Of a stretch of 64,000 nt of DNA, positions 1 to 9,803 are shown in pieces. The stretch lies in the NCBI RefSeq assembly GCF_011383005.1, contig NZ_CP049935.1:744001-808000 (forward strand). The letters are read 5' to 3'. Position numbers and translations under genes: made by a program. A model generated the notes under the pieces. That model was not told the origin of the DNA and did not search any database. It was given only the letters and a program-made list of their open reading frames with translations. This DNA is from Phycicoccus sp. HDW14. GTDB taxonomy: Bacteria > Actinomycetota > Actinomycetes > Actinomycetales > Dermatophilaceae. Each line of letters opens with the position of its first letter. Position 1 is the first letter of the stretch.

Positions 1-158
1 GCGACCTCATCGAGAGCAGCATCAAGCGCGACCTCGGCATCAAGGACATGGGCACGCTGCTGCCCGGCCACGGCGGGCTGATGGACCGCCTCGACTCGCT
101 CGTCGTCGTGGCACCCGTCGCCTGGGCGCTGCTGCTCCTCTTCGTCCCCGGCGGCTGA
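1..158 (+). CDS. cdsA: Phosphatidate cytidylyltransferase, C-terminal end
   Basis: This is the last 52 codons of a gene that begins outside the window; the reading frame starts at base 3 and ends at TGA 156-158. It carries the CDP-diglyceride synthetase signature: [12 protein letters not shown] followed by [14 protein letters not shown], with the conserved K-R, K-D and H-G-G-x-x-D-R-x-D residues. A final hydrophobic helix ([15 protein letters not shown]) follows. The enzyme converts phosphatidic acid and CTP to CDP-diacylglycerol in the cytoplasmic membrane, for phospholipid synthesis. In actinobacteria cdsA usually precedes rlmN, as here. Only the N-terminal transmembrane part is missing, because of the window edge. 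Confidence 0.93.
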   Translation, partial: DLIESSIKRDLGIKDMGTLLPGHGGLMDRLDSLVVVAPVAWALLLLFVPGG

Positions 159-239
159 CCCCGCGCCCGTGCGGGCGTCGGTGTCGCGCGGGGGCCACGC
201 CGGGCCCGGTCGCTCCGGGCAGCCGGACCCGACGCGGCG

Positions 240-1079
240 TCAGCTGGCTCGGCGCCCGCTGGAGCGGCCGAGCATCCCCTCGAGCAGCGGAGTCGCGTGC
301 ACGACGAGCGTGCCGTCCTCCTGCTCCTCGGTGAGGCGGGTGATCTCGCGGTGGTACCAGTGGTAGACGTGCGGCGAGACCGGGCCGGTGCCGTCGGCGT
401 ACATCTGCGCGGCCAGCGTCGGCACGAGGTCGAGCGCGAGACGCGTCTCGGCCTGGCTCGCGCAGGTCTGCAGCACGATGGCGTGGCGGTGCGGGACGGC
501 GAAGACGATGCCGCCGTGGAGGTCGGCGCCCGGCATCCACCGGTTGACGGCCTCGACGAGGAAGCGGGCGAAGGAGGCCGTGTAGGCCGAGTCGCTGACC
601 AGCGCGGAGACCGTGCGGCGCCCGGACCCGAGCCGGACGACCTCGACGTCGGCGGTGTCCATCTCGTGCCGCAGGTTGGTGCGCCCGACCTCCATGAGCG
701 TGGCCACCGAGCGCCGGGTCGCGGCGAGCCGCGAGTCCGGGAGCGTGACGACCGTCGTCGGGAGGTCGAGGGTGAGCACCTCGTCCATGTCCTCGGTGAA
801 CGGCAGCGCGTACGAGAAGCCGAGCCCGGTGGCGTGCAGCCGGTCCCGGGCGACGAGCCGCGAGGTGAGCGCGGCGTCGAACTGCTCGGTGGTCAGCGAG
901 TCGACGTCGGTCTCGGCCGCGGCGGTGAGGCGCTCGAGGTGGGCGCGCACCGCCTCGTCGAGCGACTCGCCGTCCGCGTCGACGTCCGGCACCGGGAGGA
1001 GCGGACGACGGACGGACGGTGCGGTGGTGGACTGGGCGGAACCCCCTGCGGGCGCGCGCCAGCGATCGAACAGGCCCAT
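240..1079 (-). CDS. DUF1444/YtpQ-like conserved protein
   Basis: A 279-residue soluble protein of unknown function. The start chosen is MGLFDRW at 1079, with a purine-rich Shine-Dalgarno (AGGGAAAGG) just upstream; the open frame continues further 5' but is not protein-like there. The order of blocks resembles the Bacillus YtpQ/DUF1444 family: a mid-protein segment ending in NLR, then a hydrophobic strand GGIVFAVPHRHAIVLQTC, then a C-terminal strand region with VSPHVYHWY. That family match is by eye and tentative. No signal peptide or membrane helix is visible. It is divergent from rlmN and shares a 199-bp intergenic region with it. Confidence 0.72.
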   Translation of the reverse strand: MGLFDRWRAPAGGSAQSTTAPSVRRPLLPVPDVDADGESLDEAVRAHLERLTAAAETDVDSLTTEQFDAALTSRLVARDRLHATGLGFSYALPFTEDMDEVLTLDLPTTVVTLPDSRLAATRRSVATLMEVGRTNLRHEMDTADVEVVRLGSGRRTVSALVSDSAYTASFARFLVEAVNRWMPGADLHGGIVFAVPHRHAIVLQTCASQAETRLALDLVPTLAAQMYADGTGPVSPHVYHWYHREITRLTEEQEDGTLVVHATPLLEGMLGRSSGRRAS

Positions 1080-1278
1080 GGCCGTGCCTTTCCCTGCATC
1101 CTCGCTCCCCTGCGGAGCGAAGTAAAAGAAAGGGTAAAGCCATCCGGGTCCTCCGCGCGGCCGATCCGCCGAATCGGCCGAACGGACATCCCGGGTGGCC
1201 GTTGGTCCGGCCGTGGCCCCGGCCCGGAGCGTCGCCGGGTTCGAGCGGTAGGGGTCGACCTGCGACAATCGTGCGGTC

Positions 1279-2481
1279 ATGCCCGATGCCCCCGAGCCCT
1301 CGACCCGCCCCGTCCCCGGCCAGCTGACCATGGTCGCGCCCCGGCGCGGGAAGCCGCCGCGCCACCTCGCCGACCTCTCCGTCGAGGAGCGCCGCGCCGC
1401 GGTCGCCGCCCTCGGCCACCCGGCCTTCCGGGCCAACCAGCTCTCGACGCACTACTTCGAGCGGCTCGTCGACGCCCCCGAGGAGATGACCGACCTCCCG
1501 AAGGCCGTGCGCGACGACCTCGTCCGCGACCTCCTGCCGCCGCTGCTGACGCCGGTGCGCTCCATCACCGCCGACGATGGGGCCACGGTCAAGCAGGTGT
1601 GGCGGCTCTTCGACGGCGCCCTCGTCGAGTCGGTCGTCATGCGCTACCCGCACCGGGTGACGGTGTGCATCTCCAGCCAGGCCGGCTGCGGGATGAACTG
1701 CCCGTTCTGCGCCACCGGCCAGGAGGGCCTGACCCGCAACATGTCCGCCGGCGAGATCGTCGAGCAGGTCGTGGCCGCCGCGAGGATGCTGCGCCACGGC
1801 GGGCTCCCCGAGATCGGTGCGCCCACCGACGGCGCGGGCCTCGGCGAGGAGGCCGACGACGCGTCCGAGCCGGCCGGTCCGACCCGCGTGAGCAACGTCG
1901 TCTTCATGGGCATGGGGGAGGCGCTGGCCAACTACAAGGCGGCGATCGGGGCGATCCGCCGGCTCACGGAGGCCCCGCCCGCCGGGCTCGGCATCTCGGC
2001 GCGGGGCATCACGATGTCGTCGGTCGGGCTCGTGCCGGGCATCGACAAGCTGGCCGCTGAGGGCATCCCGGTCACCCTGGCCCTCTCGCTGCACGCCCCG
2101 GACGACGAGCTGCGCGACGAGCTCGTGCCCATCAACACGCGCTGGAAGGTCGACGAGGCCATCGACTCCGCGTACCGGTACTACGAGGCCACCGGCCGGC
2201 GGGTGAGCATCGAGTACGCGCTGATCCGTGACATCAACGACCAGGCCTGGCGCGCCGACCTGCTCGGCGACAAGCTGGCCGCCCGCGGCAGGGGCTGGGT
2301 GCACGTCAACCCGATCCCGCTCAACCCGACGCCCGGGTCGAAGTGGACCGCCTCGCGCCGTGGGGTCGAGCAGCAGTTCGTCGAGCGGCTGCGGGCCCAC
2401 GGCATCCCCACGACGGTCCGCGACACCCGCGGCTCGGAGATCGACGGCGCCTGCGGGCAGCTCGCCGCCTCCACCGCCTGA
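1279..2481 (+). CDS. rlmN: 23S rRNA (adenine2503-C2)/tRNA A37 methyltransferase RlmN
   Basis: A 400-residue radical SAM methyltransferase that methylates C2 of A2503 in 23S rRNA and, in family members studied, A37 of some tRNAs. The [4Fe-4S] cluster motif CxxxCxxC is CGMNCPFC near residue 137. The GMGE SAM-binding motif is present ([12 protein letters not shown]), and the C-terminal cysteine of the catalytic pair lies in [12 protein letters not shown] linker of roughly 30 residues rich in Asp/Glu/Gly (near residues 175-205) is longer than in most homologues. A -10-like AATCGT lies six bases before the ATG, suggesting a leaderless message. Gene order cdsA-rlmN is conserved in actinobacteria. 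Confidence 0.96.
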   Translation: MPDAPEPSTRPVPGQLTMVAPRRGKPPRHLADLSVEERRAAVAALGHPAFRANQLSTHYFERLVDAPEEMTDLPKAVRDDLVRDLLPPLLTPVRSITADDGATVKQVWRLFDGALVESVVMRYPHRVTVCISSQAGCGMNCPFCATGQEGLTRNMSAGEIVEQVVAAARMLRHGGLPEIGAPTDGAGLGEEADDASEPAGPTRVSNVVFMGMGEALANYKAAIGAIRRLTEAPPAGLGISARGITMSSVGLVPGIDKLAAEGIPVTLALSLHAPDDELRDELVPINTRWKVDEAIDSAYRYYEATGRRVSIEYALIRDINDQAWRADLLGDKLAARGRGWVHVNPIPLNPTPGSKWTASRRGVEQQFVERLRAHGIPTTVRDTRGSEIDGACGQLAASTA

Positions 2482-2533
2482 CCTCGGACGGCCGGGCACC
2501 CACAGGTGCCTGACCCGGGTCACCCCGTGGGGC

Positions 2534-2539
2534 TACGCT
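2534..2539 (+). promoter_or_regulatory. -10 hexamer TACGCT, leaderless start of the monooxygenase-like lipoprotein gene
   Basis: TACGCT fits the actinobacterial TANNNT -10 and ends exactly six bases before the ATG at 2546. There is no Shine-Dalgarno, so transcription and translation probably start at the same base. Inferred from spacing only. Confidence 0.5.
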
Positions 2540-2545
2540 CCGCAC

Positions 2546-3727
2546 ATGCGACGTCGCCTGCTCGGAGCGGCCGCGGTCCTCGCCGTGGCCCTGGGCGGGT
2601 GTGCCACGTCCTCCGAGCTGCCGGCGAACCTGCAGGCGAAGAGCTCGCACGAGGCGGCCCACGCCGCGGCCACCGCGACCCCCTCGGCCACGCCGACCCG
2701 CCCCGACGTCCCGCTCCGGAAGGGCGAGCGGTTCGTCGAGGTCCGGCTGCCCGCCGCCTACACGCCGACGGCACCGACGGCCAGGGGCACCGACGACTAC
2801 CGCTGCTTCCTGCTCGACCCCCGGCTGGCCACCGACCAGCTCGTCAGTGGCGTCGACATCCGTCCGGACAACGCGGCCCTGGTGCACCACGTCATCGTCT
2901 CGCGCGTGCCGCCCAGCGGTGTCGCGCAGGCCGAGCGGCTCGACGCCGCCACGCCCGGCGACGGCTGGACCTGCTTCGGGGGCAGCGGGATCCAGGGCAT
3001 CGGGGTCAACCTCGACGACGCCGACTGGGTCGGCGCCTGGGCGCCCGGCGGTGGCGAGCGGGTGATGGCGGACGACATCGGCATCCCGCTGACGGCCCAC
3101 AGCCGGCTCGTCGTCCAGATCCACTACAACCTGCTCGCCGGCAGCGGCACCGACCGCAGCACCGTGCGGCTGCGCCTCTCCGAGGCCGCGGGCAGCCGCA
3201 AGAAGGCCCTCGACACGATGCTCCTCCCGGCGCCCGTCGAGCTGCCGTGCCGCGATGACCGGAAGGCCGGGCTGTGCAGCCGCGCCGTCTCGGTGTCCGA
3301 CGTCTCCCGCCGGTTCGACGAGCGACCGGCCACCGCCGACCTGCTGCACCTGCTCTGCGGACCGGTCGTCCCCGGTCCGGTGCAGAGCTGCACGCGAACG
3401 GTCCGCGAGCCCGGCACGATCCGGGCCGTGGCCGGGCACATGCACCTGCTCGGGCGGGCCATCACCGTCGACGTCGACAAGGGCTCGGCGAAGGCCCAGC
3501 GGGTGCTCGACATCGCGAACTGGGACTTCGACGACCAGGGGAGCATCCCGCTCCGTACACCGGTGACGGTGGCGAAGGGCGACACCGTCACGGTCACCTG
3601 CCGGCACGACCAGTCGCTGCGCGACCGCCTGCCGGCCTTCCGGGGCCAGCCGGAGCGCTACGTCGTCTGGGGCGAGGGCACCACCGACGAGATGTGCCTC
3701 GGGATCGTCCTGCTCACCCGTCCGTGA
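2546..3727 (+). CDS. Copper type II ascorbate-dependent monooxygenase-like lipoprotein
   Basis: A 393-residue secreted lipoprotein: signal peptide MRRRLLGAAAVLAVALGGC with lipobox LGGC, then an Ala/Thr/Pro linker. The rest resembles the peptidylglycine alpha-hydroxylating/dopamine beta-monooxygenase fold. Candidate CuA ligands are the HH of LVHHVIVSR (about residue 114) and the His of VVQIHYN. Candidate CuB ligands are the HMH of GHMHLLG (about residue 299) and the Met of DEMCLGIVL (about residue 383). All copper ligands expected for the family therefore appear to be present. The substrate is unknown, since bacterial members are largely uncharacterised. The ATG is predicted leaderless. The 3' end overlaps the convergent LOG gene by 14 bp. 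Confidence 0.78.
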   Translation: MRRRLLGAAAVLAVALGGCATSSELPANLQAKSSHEAAHAAATATPSATPTRPDVPLRKGERFVEVRLPAAYTPTAPTARGTDDYRCFLLDPRLATDQLVSGVDIRPDNAALVHHVIVSRVPPSGVAQAERLDAATPGDGWTCFGGSGIQGIGVNLDDADWVGAWAPGGGERVMADDIGIPLTAHSRLVVQIHYNLLAGSGTDRSTVRLRLSEAAGSRKKALDTMLLPAPVELPCRDDRKAGLCSRAVSVSDVSRRFDERPATADLLHLLCGPVVPGPVQSCTRTVREPGTIRAVAGHMHLLGRAITVDVDKGSAKAQRVLDIANWDFDDQGSIPLRTPVTVAKGDTVTVTCRHDQSLRDRLPAFRGQPERYVVWGEGTTDEMCLGIVLLTRP

Positions 3728-4820
3728 GCACCGCGGCGGCCTCGGTGACGTCGTCGACGAGGTGCACGCGCCCGGCCATCGGGCGTCCTGCGGCCAGGGC
3801 CTGCAGGGCCGGCCACACGGGGACGGTCTCGCTCCAGTGGGTGCGGCCGACGAGGACGAGCCGCGGCAGCGGCGTGCCGTCGGTGGGCTCGACCCCGTAG
3901 TAGAGGCGGGTCGCGGCCTGGAACACCTCCTGCACGGTGCCGGCCGCGCCCTCGAGCACGACGACACCGGCCGTGCAGCGGGCGAGCAGCCCGTCCTCGC
4001 GGATCGCGTTGGAGAAGAACTTCGCGATGCCGTCGCAGAACACGTTCGGCGGCTCGTGGCCGTAGAACCAGGTCGGGATGCCGATGCTGCGCGGTCCGTC
4101 GCCGACCGGAGGCGCGCCCAGGCGCTCGCGGACGTCGAGGGCCAGGGTCGCCCAGGCGCGCACGTCCGGCCGGAACGACGGCACGGCGTGCAGGGCCTCG
4201 AGGGCGTCGGCCAGGGCGTCCGGCGTCGGTGCCAGCGCCCCGAGGTTGGCCGCCTCCATCGCCCCCGGGCCGCCGCCCGTGGCGACGACGAGGCCGGTGC
4301 GGGCCAGGGCGTGCCCGAGGGCGGCCGCGCGGGCGAACACCGGGTCGGTGCGCACGAGGGCGTGCCCGCCCATGACGCCGACGACCGGTGCGTCGCCCAG
4401 CAGGTCGGTCAGCGCGTCGCCGACGGAGTCGTCGTGCACGGCGCGCAGCAGGGTGACGAACACGTCGTGGCCGACGGCGGCGTCGCGGGACCAGCGGTAG
4501 GCGCGGGCGTCCGGGGTCGACTCGTAGCCCGTCTCGCGCAGGCCGTCGTAGAGCTCGTCGGGGGAGTAGAGGGTCGCCCGGTAGGGGTCGACGGGCGCGC
4601 GGGGGTCGGTGGGGAACACGAGCGCGCCGTGCTCGCGCAGGTGGTGCTCGAGCCCGTCGGGCAGCCGGCCGCCGAGGACGACGAGGCCCTCGACGTCGTC
4701 GCGGGCCAGCAGCCGGTCGACGCGGCCGGTGAGGTCGAGGTCCTGTAGGCGCAGGCCGCGCAGCGACGTCCCGGCGTCGAGCGCCGCGTCGAGGGCGGCC
4801 AGGGTCTCGATCTCGCGCAC
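3714..4820 (-). CDS. LOG-family Rossmann-fold protein
   Basis: A 368-residue protein of the LOG/lysine-decarboxylase-like superfamily (cytokinin riboside 5'-monophosphate phosphoribohydrolase fold). A large N-terminal extension of about 140 residues precedes the domain. The nucleotide-binding stretch ATGGGPGAMEAANLG (near residue 180) and the second motif EGAAGTVQEVFQAA (near residue 300) match the family's PGGxGTxxE region with some change. Long forms of this family are often linked to nucleotide metabolism; phosphoribohydrolase activity is inference. The start is GTG at 4820. TAGGTT six bases upstream on the minus strand (4827-4832) suggests leaderless transcription. Confidence 0.8.
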   Translation of the reverse strand: MREIETLAALDAALDAGTSLRGLRLQDLDLTGRVDRLLARDDVEGLVVLGGRLPDGLEHHLREHGALVFPTDPRAPVDPYRATLYSPDELYDGLRETGYESTPDARAYRWSRDAAVGHDVFVTLLRAVHDDSVGDALTDLLGDAPVVGVMGGHALVRTDPVFARAAALGHALARTGLVVATGGGPGAMEAANLGALAPTPDALADALEALHAVPSFRPDVRAWATLALDVRERLGAPPVGDGPRSIGIPTWFYGHEPPNVFCDGIAKFFSNAIREDGLLARCTAGVVVLEGAAGTVQEVFQAATRLYYGVEPTDGTPLPRLVLVGRTHWSETVPVWPALQALAAGRPMAGRVHLVDDVTEAAAVLTDG

Positions 4821-4858
4821 CCCGCGAACCTACCCGGCGGCCGGGAGGTCTCGGGCGC

Positions 4859-6243
4859 TCAGTGCCCTCCGCCGGTGAGCCGGCCGAGCAGGCCCGCGAC
4901 CCGGCTCGGACGCCCGGTGCGCGCCTCCTCGGCGTCCTCGGCCCGGGCGAGCTGCAGCCCGGCGTTGACCCCGACCCAGCGCAGCGGCTCGGGCTCCCAC
5001 GACGGCGAGCGGTGGCCGACCCACGGCAGCTCGGTGAGGGCCGAGGAACGGCCCAGCACGAGGTCGGCCAGCGTGCGGCCCGCGAGGTTCGTAGCCGCCA
5101 CGCCGTCGCCGACGTACCCGCCCGCGCGGCCGGTGCGCGTCGCCGGGTCCCACGTGACCGAGGGGTGCCAGTCGCGGGGGATGCCGAGCGGGCCGCCCCA
5201 CGCGTGGGTGAACCGGACGCCCTCGAGCGCCGGCAGCAAGGTGGTCAGCGTCGAGCGCAGGGAGGCGAAGACGCGCTCCTCGTGGTCGAACGCCGGACTG
5301 ATGGTCGACCCGAGGTGGTACGGAGCACCCCTGCCGCCGAACGCGATCCGGTCGTCGACGGTGCGCTGGCCGTAGATGACCATGTGCCCGTGGTCGGCGA
5401 ACACCTCGCGCTGGGCGAGGCCGACCTGCGCCCACTGCGACGCCGACAGCACCTCCGTGGCGACCATGAGCGAGTACACGGGGATGACCGCCCGCTCGTG
5501 CCCGGGCAGCTGCGGCGTCCATCCCTCGGTGGCGAGGACGACTGCACCCGCCGAGAGCCGCCGCCCGTCGGCGAGCACCACGACGCCGTCGCCGGCCCGG
5601 CCGACCCGCACCCCCTCGACGACCCGTCCTCCCCGCCGGCGCACCGCAGCGGCCAGCCCGTCGACGAGGTCACGCGGCTGCACGCGCGCGCAGTTCGGGT
5701 TGAAGGTGGCGCCGCGAACAGGGTTGGCGCCCAGCCGTTCCCGTGCGGCTGCGGCCTCGAGCCACACGGTGCCGTCGCCCCACGACGCGCCGTGCTCGGC
5801 CTCCGCCCGGGCCCGCACCTCCTGGGCCGGGGTCCGGGCGACGACGAGCGTCCCGCCCTTGGTGTAGCCGCTCCCGAGGCCCTCCTCGGCGTCGACCCGG
5901 CCGACCTCGTCGACCGTGTCGCGCAGCGCCGCGAGGTGGGCCAGCGTCGCCTCGCGCCCCGAGCGCGCGGCCAGGACATCGGGCGAGACGGGCCACAGGG
6001 CCGAGACCCAGCCGCCGTTGCGCCCGCTCGCCCGAAGCCCACGTGCTCGGCCTCGATGACCAGCACGTCGAGGGAGGGCTGGGCCCGCAGCAGGTAGTAC
6101 GCCGTCCACAGCCCGGTGAACCCGCCGCCCACGACGACGACGTCGGCTCGCAGCGGCAGGTCGGCGCCGGTGTCGGCGGGGGAGGGGGTCGAGCCCGCCG
6201 TGCGGGTGTCCCACCACAGCGGCGCGGTGCCGGTGGCGGTCAT
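4859..6243 (-). CDS. FAD-dependent amine oxidoreductase (PuuB/DadA-like), one frameshift
   Basis: A flavin oxidoreductase of the DAO fold, about 461 residues if the frame is repaired. The N-terminus ([11 protein letters not shown] from ATG 6243) leads into the FAD Rossmann motif [17 protein letters not shown] and the acidic strand end [11 protein letters not shown]. The frame then breaks at a C run (6031-6033); one extra C restores [11 protein letters not shown], the usual family sequence. The remainder is continuous to the stop at 4859. Homologues act on gamma-glutamylputrescine, amines or D-amino acids. It starts two bases after the aminotransferase stop, so the two genes are probably co-translated. 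A role in putrescine use is inferred from the cluster. The frameshift is probably a sequencing error. Confidence 0.85.
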
Positions 6244-6245
6244 CC

Positions 6246-7684
6246 TCAGAGGTGGTTCTCGGCCTCGGTGAGCACCGAGCGCAGCCGGCGCTCGATCTCG
6301 TCGAACTCGGCCGGACCCATGGTCAGCGGGGGAGCGAGCTGCACGACGGGGTCGCCGCGGTCGTCGGCCCGGCAGTAGAGCCCGGCGTCGAAGAGCGCCT
6401 TGGAGAGGAACCCGCGCAGCAGCCGCTCGGACTCGGCGTCGTCGAAGGTCTCGCGGGTCACCTTGTCCTTGACGAGCTCTATCCCGTAGAAGTACCCGGC
6501 GCCGCGCACGTCGCCGACGAGCGGCAGGTCGAGCAGCTTGTCGAGCGTGCGCTTGAAGACGGGGGCGTTCTCCTTGACCCGGTCGTTGAGCCCTTCGCGG
6601 TCGAAGATGTCGAGGTTGGCCATCGCCGCCGCGCACGACACCGGGTGACCGCCCCAGGTGTAGCCGTGGGGGAAGTACGTGGTGCCCTTGCGGAACGGCT
6701 CGAACAACCGGTCGCTGGCGATCATCAGCCCGAGGGGGCGTACCCCGAGGTGATGCCCTTGGCCGTCGTGATGATGTCGGGCTGGTAGCCGAGGTCCTGG
6801 CACGCGAACATCGAGCCGATCCGGCCGAACGCGCAGATCGTCTCGTCGGACACGAGCAGCACGTCGTACTCGTCGCAGATCTCGCGGACCCGGTCGAAGT
6901 AGCCGGCCGGCGGCGGGAAGCACCCGCCGGAGTTCTGCACCGGCTCGAGGAAGACCGCCGCGACGGAGTCGGGGCCCTCGAACTCGATGGCCTCGGCGAT
7001 GCGGTCGGCGGCCCAGCGGCCGAACGCCTTCTCGTCCTCGCGCAGGTGCTCGGGCGCACGGTAGATGTTCGTGTTCGGCACCTTGTGGCCACCGGGGACC
7101 AGCGGCTCGAAGGGCAGCTTCGCGTCGGGGATGCCGGTGATGGACAGGGCGCCCTGCGGGGTGCCGTGGTAGGCCACCGACCGGGAGATGACCTTGTGCT
7201 TCGTCGGCTTGCCGGTGAGCTTGAAGTACTGCTTCGCGAGCTTCCACGCGGTCTCGACGGCCTCGCCGCCACCGGTGGTGAAGAAGACGCGGTTGAGGTC
7301 GCCGGGGGCGTTGTGCGCGAGGCGCTCGGCGAGCTCGATGGCCCGCGGGTGCGCGTAGGACCACAACGGGAAGAAGGCCAGCTCGGAGGCCTGCTTCGCC
7401 ATCGCCTCGGCGATCTCGGTGCGGCCGTGCCCGACGTTGGTGACGAAGAGCCCGGCGAGGGCGTCGATGTACTCGTTGCCCCGGTCGTCCCAGATCCGCC
7501 AGCCCTCACCCTTGGTGATGATCGGCACGGAGTGGCCCAGGCCGCCCTCCTCGCGGTCCTCGAACACCGAGTGCCGCGTGAAGTGCATCCACAGGTGGTC
7601 GCGGGCGGCGTCGGAGTACAGCGCCCCCGTGCCCGTGTGGCGGTCGGAGGAGGGTTCCCAGACGTCGTTCGGGTGGATGCTCAC
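6246..7684 (-). CDS. Class III PLP aminotransferase (putrescine/omega-amino acid type), one frameshift
   Basis: About 479 residues after repair. It has the class III features [27 protein letters not shown], the DE pair in [13 protein letters not shown] and the PLP lysine in [13 protein letters not shown] break follows at a G run (6734-6738); one additional G gives [14 protein letters not shown] and continues to the natural C-terminus. The start is GTG 7684, which overlaps the lrp stop (GTGA), a translational-coupling arrangement. Neighbours (aldehyde dehydrogenase, Pot importer, FAD amine oxidase) suggest that it transaminates putrescine or GABA to the aldehyde. The exact amino donor cannot be read from sequence. 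Confidence 0.87.
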
Positions 7685-8163
7685 CGTGTGCCCCAGTTGT
7701 AGTGCTGCTTGTTGAGCTTGAGGTAGACGAAGGTCTCGGTGCTCGTGACCCCCGGCAGCGGCCGGATGCGCTGGGTGAGCAGCTCGAGGAGGTGGTCGTC
7801 GTCCTCGCAGACCACCTCGGCCAGCACGTCGAAGGAGCCGGCCGTCGTGACGACGTAGTCGACCTCCGGCATCGCCGAGAGCGCCTCGCCGAGGTCGAGG
7901 AGGTTGCCCGAGGCCCGCACGCCGATCATCGCCTGGCGGCGGAAGCCCACCTGGAGGGGGTCGGTGACGGCGACGATCTGCATGACGTCGGCGTCGAGGA
8001 GGCGCTGCACCCGCTGGCGGACCGCGGCCTCGGAGAGCCCGACGGCCTTGGCGATCGCGGCGTAGGACTGCCGGCCGTCCTCCTGCAGCAGCTCGATGAT
8101 CCGCTTGGCCACGTCGTCGAGACGGATCTCGGGGGACCGTTCCCGGTTCTGGCGTGAAGTCAC
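7681..8163 (-). CDS. Lrp/AsnC family transcriptional regulator
   Basis: A 160-residue feast/famine regulator. The N-terminal helix-turn-helix (IIELLQEDGRQSYAAIAKAVGLSEAAVRQRVQRL, about residues 20-55, split here by family convention) is followed by a RAM effector domain ending VTSTETFVYLKLNKQHYNW. GTG 8163 is chosen because it gives VTSRQNRE just before the HTH; a GTG two codons upstream is also possible. It heads the minus-strand operon with the aminotransferase and FAD oxidoreductase, and diverges from the aldehyde dehydrogenase-pot operon, so it probably controls both. The ligand is likely an amino acid or polyamine product (inference). Confidence 0.9.
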   Translation of the reverse strand: MTSRQNRERSPEIRLDDVAKRIIELLQEDGRQSYAAIAKAVGLSEAAVRQRVQRLLDADVMQIVAVTDPLQVGFRRQAMIGVRASGNLLDLGEALSAMPEVDYVVTTAGSFDVLAEVVCEDDDHLLELLTQRIRPLPGVTSTETFVYLKLNKQHYNWGTR

Positions 8164-8208
8164 CGGGACATCGTGGCCGGTGCGGGGGCCGCGCGCAAGT
8201 GACCGGGC

Positions 8209-8291
8209 GCGGAATCCGCAACATCCAGGACATCTCCCAGTGACTTTCCCGTGCAAATCCGGACCGACCCTAGTGATTTCGCGGTTCCGCG
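8209..8291. promoter_or_regulatory. Two related palindromes in the lrp/aldehyde dehydrogenase divergent promoter
   Basis: The 184-bp divergent region holds GCGGAATCCGC at 8209-8219 and CGCGGTTCCGCG at 8280-8291, both symmetric with a GCGG...CCGC core and centres about 71 bp apart. Paired sites of this kind suit an Lrp-type octamer. Binding is inference. Confidence 0.4.
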
Positions 8292-8347
8292 TACTACTGT
8301 GCCCGCACGACCCGCCGCCCTCGCCACCGATCCCGGGAGCACCCCAG

Positions 8348-9795
8348 ATGAGCACCCCCGTGTCCTGCGCAACTTCGTCGACGGTGCCCACGCGGACGCC
8401 AGCACCGACGCCACGACCGATGTCGTCAACCCCTCGACCGGTCAGGTCGTCGCCGCCGCCCCGGTGAGCAGCGCCGAGGACGTCGACGCCGCCTACGCCG
8501 CCGCGTCGCGCGCCTTCGCCGGCGAGTGGGGCGCCACGACCCCGAGCGAGCGCCAGCAGGCCCTCCTGAAGATCGCCGACGCCCTCGAGTCGCGGGCCGA
8601 GGAGATCATCGCCGTCGAGTCGGAGAACACCGGCAAGATCCACGCGCTCACGGCGAGCGAGGAGATCCCGCCGATGGTCGACCAGCTGCGGTTCTTCGCC
8701 GGTGCCGCCCGCGTGCTCGAGGGCCGCGCGGCGGGGGAGTACCTGAAGGGTCACACCTCGTGGGTCCGGCGCGAGCCGATCGGGGTCGTCGGGCAGGTCA
8801 CGCCGTGGAACTACCCGCTGCTCATGGCGGTGTGGAAGATCGCCCCGGCGCTCGCGGCCGGCAACAGCGTGGTGCTCAAGCCGAGCGACACCACCCCCGA
8901 GTCCACCCTCCTGCTCGCCGAGATCGCCTCCGAGTTCCTCCCGGCCGGCACCCTCAACGTCGTCACCGGCGACCGCACCACGGGCCGGCTCGTCGTCGAG
9001 CACCCGACCCCCTCGCTCGTCGCCATCACCGGCTCGGTCCGCGCCGGTGCCGAGGTGGCCGCCAGCGCGGCGCCGCAGGTCAAGCGCGTGCACCTCGAGC
9101 TCGGCGGCAAGGCGCCGGTCGTGGTCTTCGACGACGCCGACATCGAGGCCGCGGTCGAGGGCATCGCCATCGCCGGGTACTTCAACGCCGGACAGGACTG
9201 CACCGCCGCCACCCGCGTCCTCGCCGCCCCCGGCATCCACGACGACTTCGTCGCCGCGCTCGCCGAGTACGCGAAGAGCTCGGCCCCCGTCGGCATGCCC
9301 GACGACGACGACGCGCTGTTCGGGCCGGTCAACAACGCGAACCAGCTCGCGCGCGTCTCGGGCTTCATCGAACGCCTGCCCTCGCACGCCACGGTCTCGG
9401 CCGGCGGCAACCGGGTCACCGCGCTCGGCGACGGGTTCTTCCTCGAGCCCACGGTCCTCTCCGGCCTGAACCAGGACGACGAGGCCATCCAGAACGAGAT
9501 CTTCGGGCCGGTCATCACCGTCCAGCGCTTCACCGACGAGGCCGAGGCCATCGCCTGGGCGAACGGCGTCGACTACGGGCTCGCGTCCTCGGTGTGGACC
9601 AAGGACTTCGGCCGCGCGATGCGGATGAGCAAGGCCCTCGACTTCGGGTGCGTGTGGATCAACACCCACATCCCGCTCGTCGCCGAGATGCCGCACGGCG
9701 GCTACAAGAAGTCCGGGTACGGCAAGGACCTGTCGATGTACGGGTTCGAGGACTACACCCGCATCAAGCACGTCATGGCGAACATCGAGAGCTGA
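8348..9795 (+). CDS. Aldehyde dehydrogenase, probable gamma-aminobutyraldehyde dehydrogenase
   Basis: An NAD(P)+-dependent ALDH of about 480 residues. Visible features are the cofactor region [22 protein letters not shown], the catalytic Glu in LELGGKAP and the nucleophile Cys in NAGQDCTAA. It ends KHVMANIES. The start is uncertain. ATG 8348, preceded by GGGAG, begins MSTP but in the wrong frame; adding one C in the run at 8354-8358 gives [14 protein letters not shown] and a natural N-terminus. In the unmodified frame the first usable starts are GTG 8299 or ATG 8251. It heads an operon with potDABC, and oxidation of 4-aminobutanal to GABA is inferred from that context. Confidence 0.88.
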
Positions 9796-9803
9796 GGACA
9801 CAC

